A stretch of DNA of 64,000 nucleotides from Paraburkholderia phytofirmans OLGA172 (GCF_001634365.1 NZ_CP014579.1:2790001-2854000); one strand, 5' to 3'. Counted from the first letter of the stretch, positions 8,578 to 18,504 are shown. Notes: generated by a model from the sequence alone, not told the origin. Translations and numbers: made by a program.

Positions 8578-9675
8578 TCATTGCAGCGTTGGCGGCAAAA
8601 GCTTCTGGTCGATGAAAGACTGGAGCGCTGCGCAGAATGCGTCCCGAGTGTCGACCGCAGCGTTGAATCCGGCTTTGCGAAGCTTGATGGTGCTGACAAA
8701 AGCGACGGGGCCCGCAGGCGCTCCATATGCAAACGCAAAGTCGGCATGTTGATCGCCCTGACCGACAAACGAACGAAGATCACCACTCGCAAGGTTGTAC
8801 TTCTCGACGATCTTCGCCCAGACGTCAGCGTTGTCGCGAATGTACTGCGCCACCCTGGTAGGCTCATCGCCTCCGACTTTTACGCCTAGCGTCTTCGCCA
8901 TTGCGGGCCACACACTTCGCCATTCAAAGACATCGCCGTTGGTGACGTTGAAGATCTCGTTCGCCGCTTGCGGAGATTGCGCCGCCCACACCATCACCTC
9001 GCCGACCAGATCGGCGTCTGCCATTTCCCAGACGAACGACGGGCCGCCGGGAAAGCTGAATGCCTCGCCCTTCTCGCGGCGGATAGCCGCATACACACCG
9101 ATGTCCGGGAGGACGTTGAGCGCCCCGGGCGTCTTCCCGGTGACGAGTTGAGGGCGCAGCACGGTGTAAGTGAAACCGTGCTTCGCAGCCGCGTCGCGAA
9201 CGTAGTCCTGCTGATCGAAGAAGAAGTTCGCGTGATTGTCGCGCGGGTCGCTCTCCCGTGCCGGGATAGCGATAGGGTGAAGGTGGACGCCGTATGCCTT
9301 CGTTCCCTGCAGGATAGACACATGCTTGAGCGCCGATTTCTCTGAAATGAGGGGCTCGATCACATTGCGCAGCATCGCATTGTTCACTTCGATCTGGTCT
9401 GCGCTCGACCAGCCGCTCACCAGATCATCGGCATTCTCGTAAATTGCCGCATACGCTACGTGCGTAATGTCTGTGAGCGCAGACAGCGCCTCACGGGCGG
9501 CTCTCTCATCACGCAAATCCACCGGGATAAACGCGAAGTCTCGCCCACTCGGCAGTTCCGGCTTACGCCGCGAAATACCGACGACATCCCAGCCCGCAGA
9601 GAGAAAGGATTCAATGGCGGCTACGCCTATGAGTCCACTCGCTCCCACAACCAAAGCCCTATTTTTCGTGCTCAT
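8578..9675 (-). CDS. SDR-family NAD(P)-dependent reductase, PRISE type
   Basis: A 365-residue atypical short-chain dehydrogenase. The nucleotide-binding motif is VVGASGLIG (GxxGxxG) near the N-terminus, followed by GISRRKPE, compatible with NADPH. GTKAYG carries the expected catalytic Lys, and PGGPSFVWEMADADLVG is typical of the progesterone 5-beta-reductase/iridoid synthase-like (PRISE) family. The position aligned with the catalytic Tyr (usually NFYYD) reads NFFFD. The ATG at 9675 is chosen for GGAGA upstream. PRISE enzymes reduce activated C=C bonds of enones; the substrate here is unknown. It stands alone. Confidence 0.8.
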   Translation of the reverse strand: MSTKNRALVVGASGLIGVAAIESFLSAGWDVVGISRRKPELPSGRDFAFIPVDLRDERAAREALSALTDITHVAYAAIYENADDLVSGWSSADQIEVNNAMLRNVIEPLISEKSALKHVSILQGTKAYGVHLHPIAIPARESDPRDNHANFFFDQQDYVRDAAAKHGFTYTVLRPQLVTGKTPGALNVLPDIGVYAAIRREKGEAFSFPGGPSFVWEMADADLVGEVMVWAAQSPQAANEIFNVTNGDVFEWRSVWPAMAKTLGVKVGGDEPTRVAQYIRDNADVWAKIVEKYNLASGDLRSFVGQGDQHADFAFAYGAPAGPVAFVSTIKLRKAGFNAAVDTRDAFCAALQSFIDQKLLPPTLQ

Positions 9676-10237
9676 TACTTTTCTCCATTTCCGCGATTTC
9701 TGTCCCGGCCCAAACATTCATATTCGATTCTGAAAATATCGAATCTGCCTGGGCGCGCTTCCCGACTGGCTGCCGGTCGCGACAAATTTAGTCCCGGCGG
9801 TAGTTGCGCGGTAGCAGCGGGCGCGGAATCATAGTTATTCCCTGAAGTAATGGTCATCCTCGCCCGAAACGATCGATCGCAATTGTCTGAAAATAGCAAG
9901 CTCACGTTCCACCTGCGCCAACTTTGGCGCCGACGTGTCGTCTGTCGTCGACTAACCGCTGCTCAGCAGCTGTACCTGCCATGCGTGCCTCGGCCTCCGT
10001 CGCGAACGGACGCTGGCTGCCTGCCGTGACGCGTATCGGCGCAACCGCGGGTGAGTCGCGCCGGCACTTCTGATAACGGTTATTTTTTCTCTCCCCGCTC
10101 GTGTTTTTTACTTTTTTTTACTTTTTTACCGATTTTTTGGGTGCCACACTTGGCTCACGTGGGGTTGCGAGAAAACGGGCGGCAGCTTGCGCAAGCCAGG
10201 CATTTTTATAGCTGTAAATCCAAGAGGAGGTGCCGAA
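9676..10237. other. Gene-free region upstream of the PAP2 gene
   Basis: About 560 bases without a supportable gene. The minus strand around 9950-10050 has a short open stretch (QRPFATEAEARMAG...) with protein-like composition but no start signal or recognised family. The segment 10100-10140 is T-rich and could act in transcription termination or promoter upstream activity. Confidence 0.4.
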
Positions 10238-10933
10238 ATGAACAGTTTCGATACGGCAATCCAGACTTTCCTGACGCACATCGCTTTTAACTCGATCACG
10301 CTTAACCACGCGATAAGGGTAATCGCGGGCCTATATACATTTAAGGGCTTCGTGCTCGTACCCATTTTGTGGTGGATATGGTTCAAACCCAGTCAGCGTG
10401 TCGAATGGGAGCGTGAAATGGTCATCGCGACGATTGCGAGCGGCCTCATGGCGCTCGCAATCGGCAGGCTTCTCGCCCATTACCTGCCATTTCGGGTGCG
10501 GCCGATCTATAACCCCGAGTTGCACCTGCACTTTCCATCGGCCGGTCTGCGAGAGGCGGTGCTGCGAACCTGGAGTTCCTTTCCGAGCGACCACGCGATG
10601 CTGTGGATGTCGGTCGCGACAGGAATCTTTCTCATCTGGCGCCGCGTCGGCGTGCTCGCGCTTCTGTACACCGCGATCTTCATATGCCTGCCGCGCGTCT
10701 ATCTCGGCTTGCACTATCCGACCGACATACTCGGGGGGGCGGCGATCGGGATTATCATCGCCTACTTCATGACTCGCGACTCCGTTAGAGCGCGTTTTGC
10801 AGCGCCTATCCTGCGATGGATTTACAGATTTCCCGGACCCGCTTATACGTTGGCGTTTCTTCTGTGTTTCGAATTAATCGCCCAGTTTGACGAAATACTA
10901 CTGCTCGGGCAGTCGATTTCAAAAGCACTGTGA
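10238..10933 (+). CDS. PAP2-family phosphatase (membrane)
   Basis: A 231-residue membrane protein. The three phosphatase motifs are present in order: RLLAHYLPFRVRP (KX6RP-like), SSFPSDHAML (PSGH variant) and RVYLGLHYPTDILGG (SRx5Hx3D-like). About six hydrophobic segments surround them. This family removes phosphate from lipid phosphates such as undecaprenyl diphosphate or phosphatidic acid on the periplasmic face. The ATG at 10238 follows GAGGAGGTG at good spacing; an upstream in-frame start lacks such a site. No operon partner is evident. Confidence 0.9.
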   Translation: MNSFDTAIQTFLTHIAFNSITLNHAIRVIAGLYTFKGFVLVPILWWIWFKPSQRVEWEREMVIATIASGLMALAIGRLLAHYLPFRVRPIYNPELHLHFPSAGLREAVLRTWSSFPSDHAMLWMSVATGIFLIWRRVGVLALLYTAIFICLPRVYLGLHYPTDILGGAAIGIIIAYFMTRDSVRARFAAPILRWIYRFPGPAYTLAFLLCFELIAQFDEILLLGQSISKAL

Positions 10934-11178
10934 TTGCCCGTGCCCGCAGCTACGGGCCCGCCAACTACCGGCGATAGCGTGAGCTTCAGCGGGAGCATGA
11001 CGGATGGACAGATTTAAAATCGGTTCGCACACGAATCCGGACCGACGTTGACCAGAAGCGGGGGCGACGAACCGCCGGGACACGGGTCGGTCAATGGCGG
11101 TAAACACAAGCGAAAGACGGCTATCGGGGGCCACGTCGAATGTCGCTTCATGGCCGGCAGCCCCCCACGCGTACCACC

Positions 11179-12477
11179 TCATGCCCGCCAGGCCGACCCC
11201 TCGGGAAAGTCATACTGATCGAGCGACGCCGCATGCATTTCGATGCTGTAACCGGCACGTTGCGGCGGCATATAACGCCCGCTTCGAATCACGACAGGAT
11301 CAACAAAATGCTCATGCAAATGATCCACGTATTCGAGCACGCGGTTTTCCAGCGAAGCCGACACGCAGATATAGTCGAACAGCGAAATGTGCTGCACATA
11401 CTCACACAAGCCGACGCCGCCCGCGTGCGGACACACGGGCACACCAAATTTCGCCGCCATCAGCAGCACGACGATCACCTCGTTCAGACCGCCCAAACGG
11501 CAGCTATCGACCTGGCAGAAGTCGATGGCTTGCGCCTGCAGCAACTGCTTGAACATGACCCGGTTATGACAGTGCTCGCCCGTCGCCACACCGATGGGCC
11601 GAATCCGCTCGCGAATGGCCGCGTGGCCGAGAATGTCGTCGGGACTCGTGGGTTCCTCGATCCACCACGGATCGAATTGCGCCAGGCGCCGCATGTTCGC
11701 GACCGCTTCATCGACATCCCACACCTGGTTCGCATCCATCATCAGCTTCAGGTTTTCGCCGATTTCGTCGCGCAGGATGCGGGCCCGGCGCATATCCTCT
11801 TCGAGATTGCCGCCCACCTTCTGCTTGAAGTGCGTCCAGCCCTGCGCGACGCCTTCACGCGCGAGCCGGCGAATCTTGTCGTCGTCGTAACCGAGCCAGC
11901 CAGCCGACGTCGTGTAGGCCGGATAGCCGTGCGCCAGCATTTCCCTCTCGCGCTCGCCCCGGGTCCTTGCATGACGGTGCAGCATCGCGATGGCTTCCTG
12001 CGGCGTGAGCGCGTCCGTCACATAGCGGAAGTCGAGACAACGCACGAGTTCTTCGGGGCTCATGTCGACGAGCAGCTTCCACACCGGCTTGCCTTCCGCT
12101 TTGGCCCACAGGTCCCAGGCCGCATTCACGACAGCCGCCGTCGCCAGATGAATCGCGCCCTTGTCCGGGCCGATCCAGCGCAGCTGGCTGTCTGACGTCA
12201 GCGCGCGCCAGAAAGCGCCCATGTTCGCCGCAATATCCTCGAGCGTCTTGCCCACGACCAGCGGGGCAAGCGCCTCTACCGCAGTCACGCAGATCTCGTT
12301 GCCGCGCCCGATAGTGAAGGTGAGGCCATGGCCGCTGAGCCCCTTCGGCGAATCGGTTTCGAGCGTCACGTAGGTGGCGGAGTAATCCGGCGCGGCGTTC
12401 ATCGCATCGGAGCCGTCGAGTGAACGCGAGGTCGGGAACCGAATGTCCCGGACGGACAAGCTGGTGATTGTGGGCAT
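11179..12477 (-). CDS. L-fuconate dehydratase (enolase superfamily)
   Basis: A 432-residue mandelate-racemase-like enzyme. The N-terminus DIRFPTSRSLDGSDAMNAAP is characteristic of L-fuconate dehydratase. Catalytic and metal residues are visible: Lys in HFKQKVGGN, Asp in MDANQVWDV, Glu in WIEEPTSPDD, Glu in ATGEHCHNR and the His of CPHAGGVGLCEYVQH. The enzyme dehydrates L-fuconate to 2-keto-3-deoxy-L-fuconate in the non-phosphorylated L-fucose pathway. It is the last gene after a ribose-type ABC importer on the same strand, pointing to uptake of L-fucose or a related sugar. The other pathway enzymes are not in this window. Confidence 0.92.
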   Translation of the reverse strand: MPTITSLSVRDIRFPTSRSLDGSDAMNAAPDYSATYVTLETDSPKGLSGHGLTFTIGRGNEICVTAVEALAPLVVGKTLEDIAANMGAFWRALTSDSQLRWIGPDKGAIHLATAAVVNAAWDLWAKAEGKPVWKLLVDMSPEELVRCLDFRYVTDALTPQEAIAMLHRHARTRGEREREMLAHGYPAYTTSAGWLGYDDDKIRRLAREGVAQGWTHFKQKVGGNLEEDMRRARILRDEIGENLKLMMDANQVWDVDEAVANMRRLAQFDPWWIEEPTSPDDILGHAAIRERIRPIGVATGEHCHNRVMFKQLLQAQAIDFCQVDSCRLGGLNEVIVVLLMAAKFGVPVCPHAGGVGLCEYVQHISLFDYICVSASLENRVLEYVDHLHEHFVDPVVIRSGRYMPPQRAGYSIEMHAASLDQYDFPEGSAWRA

Positions 12478-12520
12478 CTGAACACCCTCTTCTTCGACAG
12501 CTATCGGCTTGCGCCTATGC

Positions 12521-12557
12521 GCAAAGAGGGCCGTGCGCGCTCGCCCGGCCTCTTTGC
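12521..12557. terminator. Stem-loop between fuconate dehydratase and binding-protein genes
   Basis: GCAAAGAGGGCC (12521-12532) pairs with GGCCTCTTTGC (12547-12557), with one bulged G, across a loop of about 14 bases. No U-tract follows on the minus strand, so it may be a processing or mRNA-stability element inside the operon rather than a full terminator. Confidence 0.5.
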
Positions 12558-12648
12558 GGCCATCTGCTCTCTTCGCGATGCAAGGCGAGGCGAGAAAAGA
12601 AAAGAGAGCGCCGCGCCCCTCCTCTCTCTTCGCGCCTGGCGGCGACGG

Positions 12649-13590
12649 TCAGTCGTAGAGCACGGCGGCGATCTTGGGATCGCTCATATTGCTCTTGTCG
12701 TACCAGTAGAAGCCCGTGTCGACTTTCTTGGGCAGCTTCTCGCCCTTCAACGCCTTCACCGCGGAGTCGACGACGCATTTGCCAATGCCGACCGGGTTCT
12801 GCGTAATGGCACCGGCCATCAAACCCGAATTGATGTCGTCCTTTTGCTCCTTGCCGGAGTCGTAGCCAATCAGGACGAGCTTTTTGCCGGATTCCTTGAC
12901 GCCGATCGCGGCCCCCTCCGCCGATCCTTCATTCGCGCCGAAAATGCCCTTGAGATTGGGGTTGGCCTGGATCATCGTCTTGGCGATTTCCGCCGACTTC
13001 AGATGGTCGCCGCCGCCATATTGGACCGAGACGATCTTGATGTTCGGGTGCTTCGCTTTCATCTCGTTCAGGAAGCCGTCGCGGCGATCGATGCCGGTGC
13101 GGCTCGTCTGGTCGTGCACGACCAGGCCGACCTCACCTGCATTGCCGATCGCCTCGGCCATCTTGTCGGCGGCAAGCGCGGCCGCGGCAAGGTTGTCGGT
13201 CGCGCAGGTGGTCAGCGGAATATCGCTGTCGACGCCGGAGTCGAAGGCGATGACGGGTATTTTGGCGGCCTGCGCCCGCTTCAACAGCGGAATGGCGGCC
13301 TTGCTATCGAGCGCGGCAATGCCGAGCGCCTGGGGCTTCTTGGCAAGCGCGGCCGAGAGCATGTCGATCTGCTTATCGACCATGGCCTCGGTTTCCGGTC
13401 CCTCGAAGGTGATCCTGACGTTGTGCTCCTTGGCCGACTGTTCCGCGCCGGATTTGACCGCCTGCCAGAACTGGTGCTGGAAGCCCTTCGAGATCAGCGG
13501 GATGTAGGTATCTTGCGCGTACGTCACACTCGTCCCGCCAATGAGCGCGCCAACGCCGACCACGACACCGATTAGTCTTCTTTTCAACAT
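12649..13590 (-). CDS. Sugar ABC transporter substrate-binding protein (RbsB-like)
   Basis: A 313-residue periplasmic protein of the Peripla_BP_4 family with a signal peptide ending at VTYA before QDTYIPLISKGF. Fold motifs include KPQALGIAALDSKAAIPLLK, IPVIAFDSGVDSD, GEVGLVVHDQTSRTGIDRRDG and GIFGANEGSAEGAAIGV. It captures a sugar for the permease and double ATPase encoded just upstream. The link to fuconate dehydratase downstream makes L-fucose or a similar aldose the likely ligand; this is inferred from context only. Confidence 0.9.
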   Translation of the reverse strand: MLKRRLIGVVVGVGALIGGTSVTYAQDTYIPLISKGFQHQFWQAVKSGAEQSAKEHNVRITFEGPETEAMVDKQIDMLSAALAKKPQALGIAALDSKAAIPLLKRAQAAKIPVIAFDSGVDSDIPLTTCATDNLAAAALAADKMAEAIGNAGEVGLVVHDQTSRTGIDRRDGFLNEMKAKHPNIKIVSVQYGGGDHLKSAEIAKTMIQANPNLKGIFGANEGSAEGAAIGVKESGKKLVLIGYDSGKEQKDDINSGLMAGAITQNPVGIGKCVVDSAVKALKGEKLPKKVDTGFYWYDKSNMSDPKIAAVLYD

Positions 13591-13631
13591 GGGGTTTCTC
13601 CTCCTAAGTGGGCCGTCTACCTTCAGCCATT

Positions 13632-13653
13632 GGGGGAGCCTTGAGCGCTCCCC
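13632..13653. terminator. Intercistronic GC-rich hairpin
   Basis: GGGGGAGC (13632-13639) and its complement GCGCTCCCC (13645-13653) form a tight stem-loop between the permease and binding-protein genes. Read on the minus strand there is no U-run after it. Such hairpins between permease and binding-protein genes often protect the abundant binding-protein mRNA segment; here that is inference. Confidence 0.45.
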
Positions 13654-13698
13654 TTTCTTGATCTTGTTGCGCGCGGCGTAAGCCTTCGTCTGACTTCG

Positions 13699-14724
13699 TC
13701 AGCTCTTCTTGCGCCGCAAAATATCGGCATAGACCGCGAGAATGATGATGAGGCCGGTCACCACGATCTGCCATTCCTGAGCAACGGACAGGATGCGCAG
13801 GCCGTTGGTCAGCACGCTCATGATGAACGCGCCGATGATCGTGCCGAGAATCGTGCCCGCACCGCCGCTGAGCGAGGTCCCGCCAATGACCACGGCCGCG
13901 ATTGCTTCGAGTTCATAACCTTGGCCTAGCGCCGGCTGGGCCGAATTCAGGCGCGAGGCGATCAGCAGCCCGGCGACGCCGCAAATGGCCCCGGCCAGGC
14001 CGTAAATGGCGATCTTCCACCGATCGACATTCACGCCGGAAAGGCGCACGGCTTCTTCATTGCTGCCGAGTGCAAAGGTGTAGCGGCCGAGCGCCGTGCG
14101 ATTGAGCGTGATGGAACTCACGACCGCAAGGAAAAACAGAATCAGGACTGCATTCGGAACGGGCAGGCTCGGCAGCACATAGCCGATCAGCGAATCCTGC
14201 GAGATCCGGTAGAAGTTTTCGGTGTCGCTGAAATAGATCGGCTTGTCGGCCGAGACGACGAGCGAAAGTCCCTTCAGCAACAGCATCATGCCCAGGGTGG
14301 CAATGAACGGCGGTATTTTCATTTTCGCCGTGAGGGTTCCCGAAATGGTCCCGCAGATCGCGCCCGTGCCAATCGCAGCAACGACGCCGGTCCACATCGG
14401 CAAATGCCAATAGGTCAGAAACACGCCGCAAATGACCGCCGTAAAGGTCATCAACGTGCCGACGGACAAATCGATGCCGCCGGTGATGATGACGAACGTG
14501 CAGGCGATCGCCAGCACACCGTTGACCGCCGTCGCCTGCAGAATCCCGAGCATGTTGTCCATCTGCATGAACGCGGGAGACGCGAAGCTGAAAAAGACCA
14601 GCAGGAGGATCAGGCTTCCGAAGGCGAGCAGCTTTTGCAGAGCGGTCGGCGTGAAGACGCGGGCTCTCAGGCCCGAGGACCTTTCCTTGTTACCCAGCGC
14701 CGACGTATCCGATGGCAGTGTCAT
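13699..14724 (-). CDS. Sugar ABC transporter permease (RbsC-like)
   Basis: A 341-residue permease of the BPD_transp_2 family, with about nine hydrophobic segments. Family signatures are TFVIITGGIDLSVGTLMT near the first third, GSNEEAVRLSGVNVDRWKIA (cytoplasmic loop) and AIAAVVIGGTSLSGGAGTILG. It forms the membrane channel for the sugar importer. The gene starts 24 bases after the ATPase gene, so they are co-transcribed. Confidence 0.92.
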   Translation of the reverse strand: MTLPSDTSALGNKERSSGLRARVFTPTALQKLLAFGSLILLLVFFSFASPAFMQMDNMLGILQATAVNGVLAIACTFVIITGGIDLSVGTLMTFTAVICGVFLTYWHLPMWTGVVAAIGTGAICGTISGTLTAKMKIPPFIATLGMMLLLKGLSLVVSADKPIYFSDTENFYRISQDSLIGYVLPSLPVPNAVLILFFLAVVSSITLNRTALGRYTFALGSNEEAVRLSGVNVDRWKIAIYGLAGAICGVAGLLIASRLNSAQPALGQGYELEAIAAVVIGGTSLSGGAGTILGTIIGAFIMSVLTNGLRILSVAQEWQIVVTGLIIILAVYADILRRKKS

Positions 14725-14748
14725 AAACCGAACCTCTCCTCTTCAGGC

Positions 14749-16260
14749 TCACGCCGCTTTTAAGGTTTCGCGTTGCGTCGCCAGTTGCATGATGCGCTCC
14801 TGCGTCGCCTCTTTGGCTGAGAGTTCGCCGGTAATGCGGCCCTCGCACATCACGACGATGCGGTCGCTCATGCGCAAGATTTCCGGCAGTTCCGACGAGA
14901 TCATCACGATCGCCTTGCCCTGCTCGGCGAGCGAGCGCAGGAGCTTGTAGATTTCGCTCTTGGCGCCGACGTCGATACCGCGCGTGGGCTCGTCGAAGAA
15001 GAGCACGTCGCAATCGCGCTCGAGCCATTTCGCGACGACGATTTTCTGCTGATTGCCGCCCGAGAGAAGCCGCACTTCCTGCGTCGCGGAGGGTGTACGA
15101 ATGGCAAGCAGATTGATGAAATGGGAAGCTGTCCGGCGTATCTGGGCGCGCCGCAGGAAAAAGTTGAGCGACAGGAATTTGCGCAAATTGGACATCACGA
15201 TGTTCGATTCGACGTTCATGCCGGTCGCAAGGCCGAAGCGTTTTCGGTCTTCCGAGAGATAGCCGATACCACGCGCCACCGCATCGCTCGGATTCCTGAT
15301 CGTCGCCTTCACGCCTCTCACGACAATGTCGCCCGATTCGATCGGATCGGCGCCGAACACCGCGCGGGCAACCTCGGTGCGGCCGGCGCCCATCAAGCCG
15401 GCAAAGCCCAATATCTCGCCTTGGCGCAGCGCGAAACTCACGTCTCTGACCAGCGGGCCAGCGTTCAGATGTTTGACTTCGAGGGCGACTTCGCCTTTGT
15501 CTGCCGCGCTGTGAGAAGGCGCGACGTCGGTCAACGTTCGCCCGACCATCATGCCGATGATTGCTTCGATGCTGGTGTCTCTGGCGGTGACGGTGGCCAC
15601 ATATTCCCCGTCACGCAACACAGTGACGCGGTCGGCAATCTGCTTCAGCTCATCCATCTTGTGGGAAATATAGATGATGCCCACGCCGCGGCTCTTCAAC
15701 TCGCGGATGATGCGGAAGAGTTCGGCGATCTCGGCGTCGTTGAGCGCCGAGGTGGGCTCGTCCATGATCAGGACGCGCGAATCGAAAGACAAAGCCTTGG
15801 CGATCTCGACCATCTGCTGCCTCGCGACGGTGAGGGTGCTCACAACCGCGCGCGGGTCGATGTTCACATGCATGCGGGCAAGGATGTCGCGCGCCTGCGC
15901 GTTGAGCTTGTCTTCGTCGAGGAACAGGCCGAGGCGTCCACGCGGCTCGCGGCCGATAAACATATTCTGGGCGACGGTCAGGTGACTCATCAACTGGAGT
16001 TCCTGATGAATGATGCCGACACCCATGGCCTGCGCCTCGCGCGGGCTCAAGAATTCGACCGGCTGGCCATCGTAGAGGATTTCTCCGGTATCCCGGGTGT
16101 ATACGCCGGCGAGGATTTTCATCAGCGTCGACTTGCCGGCGCCATTCTCGCCCATCAGCGCGTGGACTTCACCCGCCATGAGCTCGAACTGGACTTCGTG
16201 AAGCGCTCTCACGCCGGGAAAGCGCTTGTTGAGCCTTTGGACGGAAATGAGCGGGATCAT
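14749..16260 (-). CDS. Sugar ABC transporter ATP-binding protein, two-domain (RbsA-like)
   Basis: A 503-residue protein with two fused ATPase domains. Domain 1 has Walker [10 protein letters not shown], a signature region in the [15 protein letters not shown] variant and Walker [14 protein letters not shown]. Domain 2 has a degenerate P-loop GLMGAGRTE, as is normal for RbsA/XylG/MglA, then [16 protein letters not shown] and [14 protein letters not shown]. It energises the RbsC-like permease. It is the first gene of the four-gene sugar operon; no regulator gene is adjacent. Confidence 0.93.
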   Translation of the reverse strand: MIPLISVQRLNKRFPGVRALHEVQFELMAGEVHALMGENGAGKSTLMKILAGVYTRDTGEILYDGQPVEFLSPREAQAMGVGIIHQELQLMSHLTVAQNMFIGREPRGRLGLFLDEDKLNAQARDILARMHVNIDPRAVVSTLTVARQQMVEIAKALSFDSRVLIMDEPTSALNDAEIAELFRIIRELKSRGVGIIYISHKMDELKQIADRVTVLRDGEYVATVTARDTSIEAIIGMMVGRTLTDVAPSHSAADKGEVALEVKHLNAGPLVRDVSFALRQGEILGFAGLMGAGRTEVARAVFGADPIESGDIVVRGVKATIRNPSDAVARGIGYLSEDRKRFGLATGMNVESNIVMSNLRKFLSLNFFLRRAQIRRTASHFINLLAIRTPSATQEVRLLSGGNQQKIVVAKWLERDCDVLFFDEPTRGIDVGAKSEIYKLLRSLAEQGKAIVMISSELPEILRMSDRIVVMCEGRITGELSAKEATQERIMQLATQRETLKAA

Positions 16261-16617
16261 GGGGCGGCTTGAACGTCAATGCCGCGAGCGCCGCTGGCCT
16301 CATTGCAAGGAGCGGGTCGACAAAGCATGAAGCGCCGCTGCGCTTGGCGTCGCCGGGTATTCCGGCTGGAATCGCGGCTGAAATCGCAACGAGAAGCCAG
16401 ACACATTGCCTGGTGCCCCCAAACCGATGTGCCACGATTTTACGCCGCTGGACAGTCGCGGCTCAATTGGGCATTCCCTAGTATTGTGCGCAATCGGATC
16501 GCGCGCCGATTTCCCACTATTTGACGGGCATATCGGGCCGGTTCGCTGGCCTCTATCCCACGCAGAATCCGGCTTAAGGATGGTGGCTCGTGACGCATCG
16601 AACGTCGCAAAGCTACT

Positions 16618-16760
16618 CTACGCTTCAGCGAGAATCTGCTGCATGACTTGCTCGAAGGTTTCCACGGGTTGTCCGCCGCTCACCAGATTGCGGCGGTTAA
16701 AGATAATCGCCGGCACTGACTGGATGCCCTTTGTCTGGCATTCGCGTTCTTCCGCGCGCA
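16618..16760 (-). pseudogene. C-terminal remnant of a DsbA/FrnE-like oxidoreductase
   Basis: The minus strand from about 16760 to the TAG at 16618 reads RAEERECQTKGIQSVPAIIF then NRRNLVSGGQPVETFEQVMQ and QILAEA. This is the end of DsbA-family (FrnE type) thiol oxidoreductases, where GIQSVPAIIF contains the cis-Pro loop. The upstream part with the CxxC site is missing and the frame breaks. The rest of 16261-16894 shows no supportable gene. Confidence 0.75.
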
Positions 16761-16894
16761 CTCGCCTTCAGCAATGAGATGAAGTACGCGGTCGATCCAG
16801 ACATCGGGCTTGCCTTCGAGCACGCGGGCCGGCCGGCAAGCACCGCTGAAACTGCCACCGGCCGGTAACTCGCGTGGCCCCTGCGCGCTGACGA

Positions 16895-17404
16895 TCAGTA
16901 AGAGCCCATATAGTCGCGCTTGCCGATTTCGACGCCGTTGTGGCGCAAAATTGCGTAGGCCGTCGTCAGGTGGAAGAAGAACTGGGGCAGGCCATAGTGT
17001 TGCAGATAGGCGCTGCCAACCAGCTTCTTCTCTTTCGGCGTGCCCGGACGCAAGACGATTTCCTTGTTCTCGCTACCCTCGAATTGGGCGGCCTCGAGTG
17101 TGCCGATGTGCGTCAACGCCTTGGCGATAAGCGCTTGCAGGTCGGCAAACGTGGCTTCCGTATCGGGCCACGACGGCACCTCCACGCCGGCCAGGCGCGA
17201 GCTGATGCCCTTGGCGAAATCGGCAGCGATCTGCACCTGGCGCACGAGGGGAAACATATCCGGGAACAGGCGCGCCTGCAGCAGCGCGTTCGGCTCGATG
17301 TTCTTTTCGGTCACGTGTGCTTCGGCTTTCTTCAGCACGTCGGACAATGCAGTCAGCATTTGCTTGAAAACTGGGACGGAGGCGCTGTAGATGGAACTTG
17401 TCAT
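16895..17404 (-). CDS. DUF1993 domain-containing protein
   Basis: A 169-residue protein matching the DUF1993 family in full: SIYSASVPVFKQMLTALSDV at the start, ARLFPDMFPLVRQVQIAADF in the middle and QFFFHLTTAYAILRHNGVEI near the end. The predicted fold is a four-helix bundle related to DinB. The biochemical role of the family is not established. The ATG at 17404 is preferred over a GTG two codons upstream because AAAGAG lies about 6 bases before it. It is a single gene with no obvious operon partner. Confidence 0.88.
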   Translation of the reverse strand: MTSSIYSASVPVFKQMLTALSDVLKKAEAHVTEKNIEPNALLQARLFPDMFPLVRQVQIAADFAKGISSRLAGVEVPSWPDTEATFADLQALIAKALTHIGTLEAAQFEGSENKEIVLRPGTPKEKKLVGSAYLQHYGLPQFFFHLTTAYAILRHNGVEIGKRDYMGSY

Positions 17405-17830
17405 GGTCACTCTTTCGGTCGGTGATGGATGGCCGGCGCGGAAGGTGCCGCGCCGGCCGGGTTAATGTCAGGCTCGTAACTGAACGTGTTGACGGAAACG
17501 GCGGAAGATTACCATTGTCCTCACGGGAACGCCTATGCCGAAGCGCTGCAGGTCTGCGATGGGAGGCCGCACTGGCAGATCAGCTCCTTGAGGACCTGGT
17601 CGCGGACCTGACATGATCGCTTCCCCCTGGATGCTGCCGTAGAGGTCACCCCGGGTCGAACAGGAAGTTCCGGGGCTGCTGATCGAAGCTAAACACCCGG
17701 TGGCACGCGCTTCCATTGCCTACACTCAGATTGCGCGCAAAACGCTTTCGACTACGACGACCGCAGCAGCGTCCGCAGTCCGACTTGCGCGTCTGGATTC
17801 CCTCTCGCACCAATCGTAAGGAGAATCGCC
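17405..17830. other. Intergenic region, no supportable gene
   Basis: About 425 bases between the DUF1993 and GYD genes. A minus-strand 48-codon frame starting near 17612 has a purine-rich site before it but no known relatives. TAAGGAGA just before 17831 is the ribosome site of the GYD gene. Confidence 0.4.
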
Positions 17831-18124
17831 ATGGCGACTTATGTGGTTCTTGCACAATTCACCGATCAGGGTATTCGCAACATCAAAAACAGCCCGCAGC
17901 GGGCCGGTCAGGCGGCGGAGTTAGCCAAGACCTTTGGCTGTGAAATGAAAGATATCTACTGGACAGTGGGCAAATATGACATTGTCACGATCGTCGAAGC
18001 ACCCGATGAGCAAAGCTTCGCGGCCTTCGGCTACGCGCTAGGGTCGGCCGGCAATGTCCGCACGCAAACGCTCCGTGCGTTCACGAAGGACGAATGCAGC
18101 GCGATTATCGGCAAACTCCCATAA
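17831..18124 (+). CDS. GYD domain-containing protein
   Basis: A 97-residue single-domain protein: TYVVLAQFTDQGIRNIKNSP at the N-terminus, the DIYWTVGKYDIVTIVEAPDE core and LGSAGNVRTQTLRAF near the end. This is the GYD family, an alpha/beta ferredoxin-like fold of unknown function found as small cytoplasmic proteins. The ATG has AAGGAGA at good distance. It is followed by a 69-aa protein and a glutamine synthetase in the same direction, with gaps of 62 and 108 bases, so the three may be co-regulated. Confidence 0.9.
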   Translation: MATYVVLAQFTDQGIRNIKNSPQRAGQAAELAKTFGCEMKDIYWTVGKYDIVTIVEAPDEQSFAAFGYALGSAGNVRTQTLRAFTKDECSAIIGKLP

Positions 18125-18186
18125 AACAGGTAGTCATCCGGAACGCGAGCCGTTTTCTTCCCGCGACTCTTTTTCAGGAGGTCACA

Positions 18187-18396
18187 ATGAACGCAAAGGC
18201 AAATGACAGCGAAGACGTACGCGCATTCGTTCAAACGGCCGAGCAGGCCGGCGAGTATGTCTGGGTGATTACGCTGGTCGACTTTGGGGCACAAAAAATT
18301 AAACGTTCACTGGTTTCGGACGACACATTCGCTATGCGCGCTGCGGCTCAGGACGCCGGCGAAGCCTATCTGAAGGGGCTGGCCGCAGACCGGTAG
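18187..18396 (+). CDS. Small conserved-looking protein, 69 aa, function unknown
   Basis: The ATG at 18187 follows CAGGAGGTCACA, a strong ribosome site, and the frame runs 69 codons. The protein is acidic at the N-terminus with a central EYVWVITLVDFGAQKIKRSL segment that looks like two beta strands, then an Ala-rich helix. I do not recognise the family. Its place between the GYD and glutamine synthetase genes suggests expression with them. Confidence 0.7.
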   Translation: MNAKANDSEDVRAFVQTAEQAGEYVWVITLVDFGAQKIKRSLVSDDTFAMRAAAQDAGEAYLKGLAADR

Positions 18397-18504
18397 CGCG
18401 GCGCGGGGCCGCCTTGCGGGGTTGCCTTGCGGGGTTGCTTTGTTTTCGCACGCGGACAAACTAAAGTTGGACCAAAGGCAGAGGGCCAGAAAGGGAGGTC
18501 GCCA

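Noticed and set aside
15121..16272. A 383-codon plus-strand frame
   Set aside because: It is a shadow of the RbsA-like ATPase gene.
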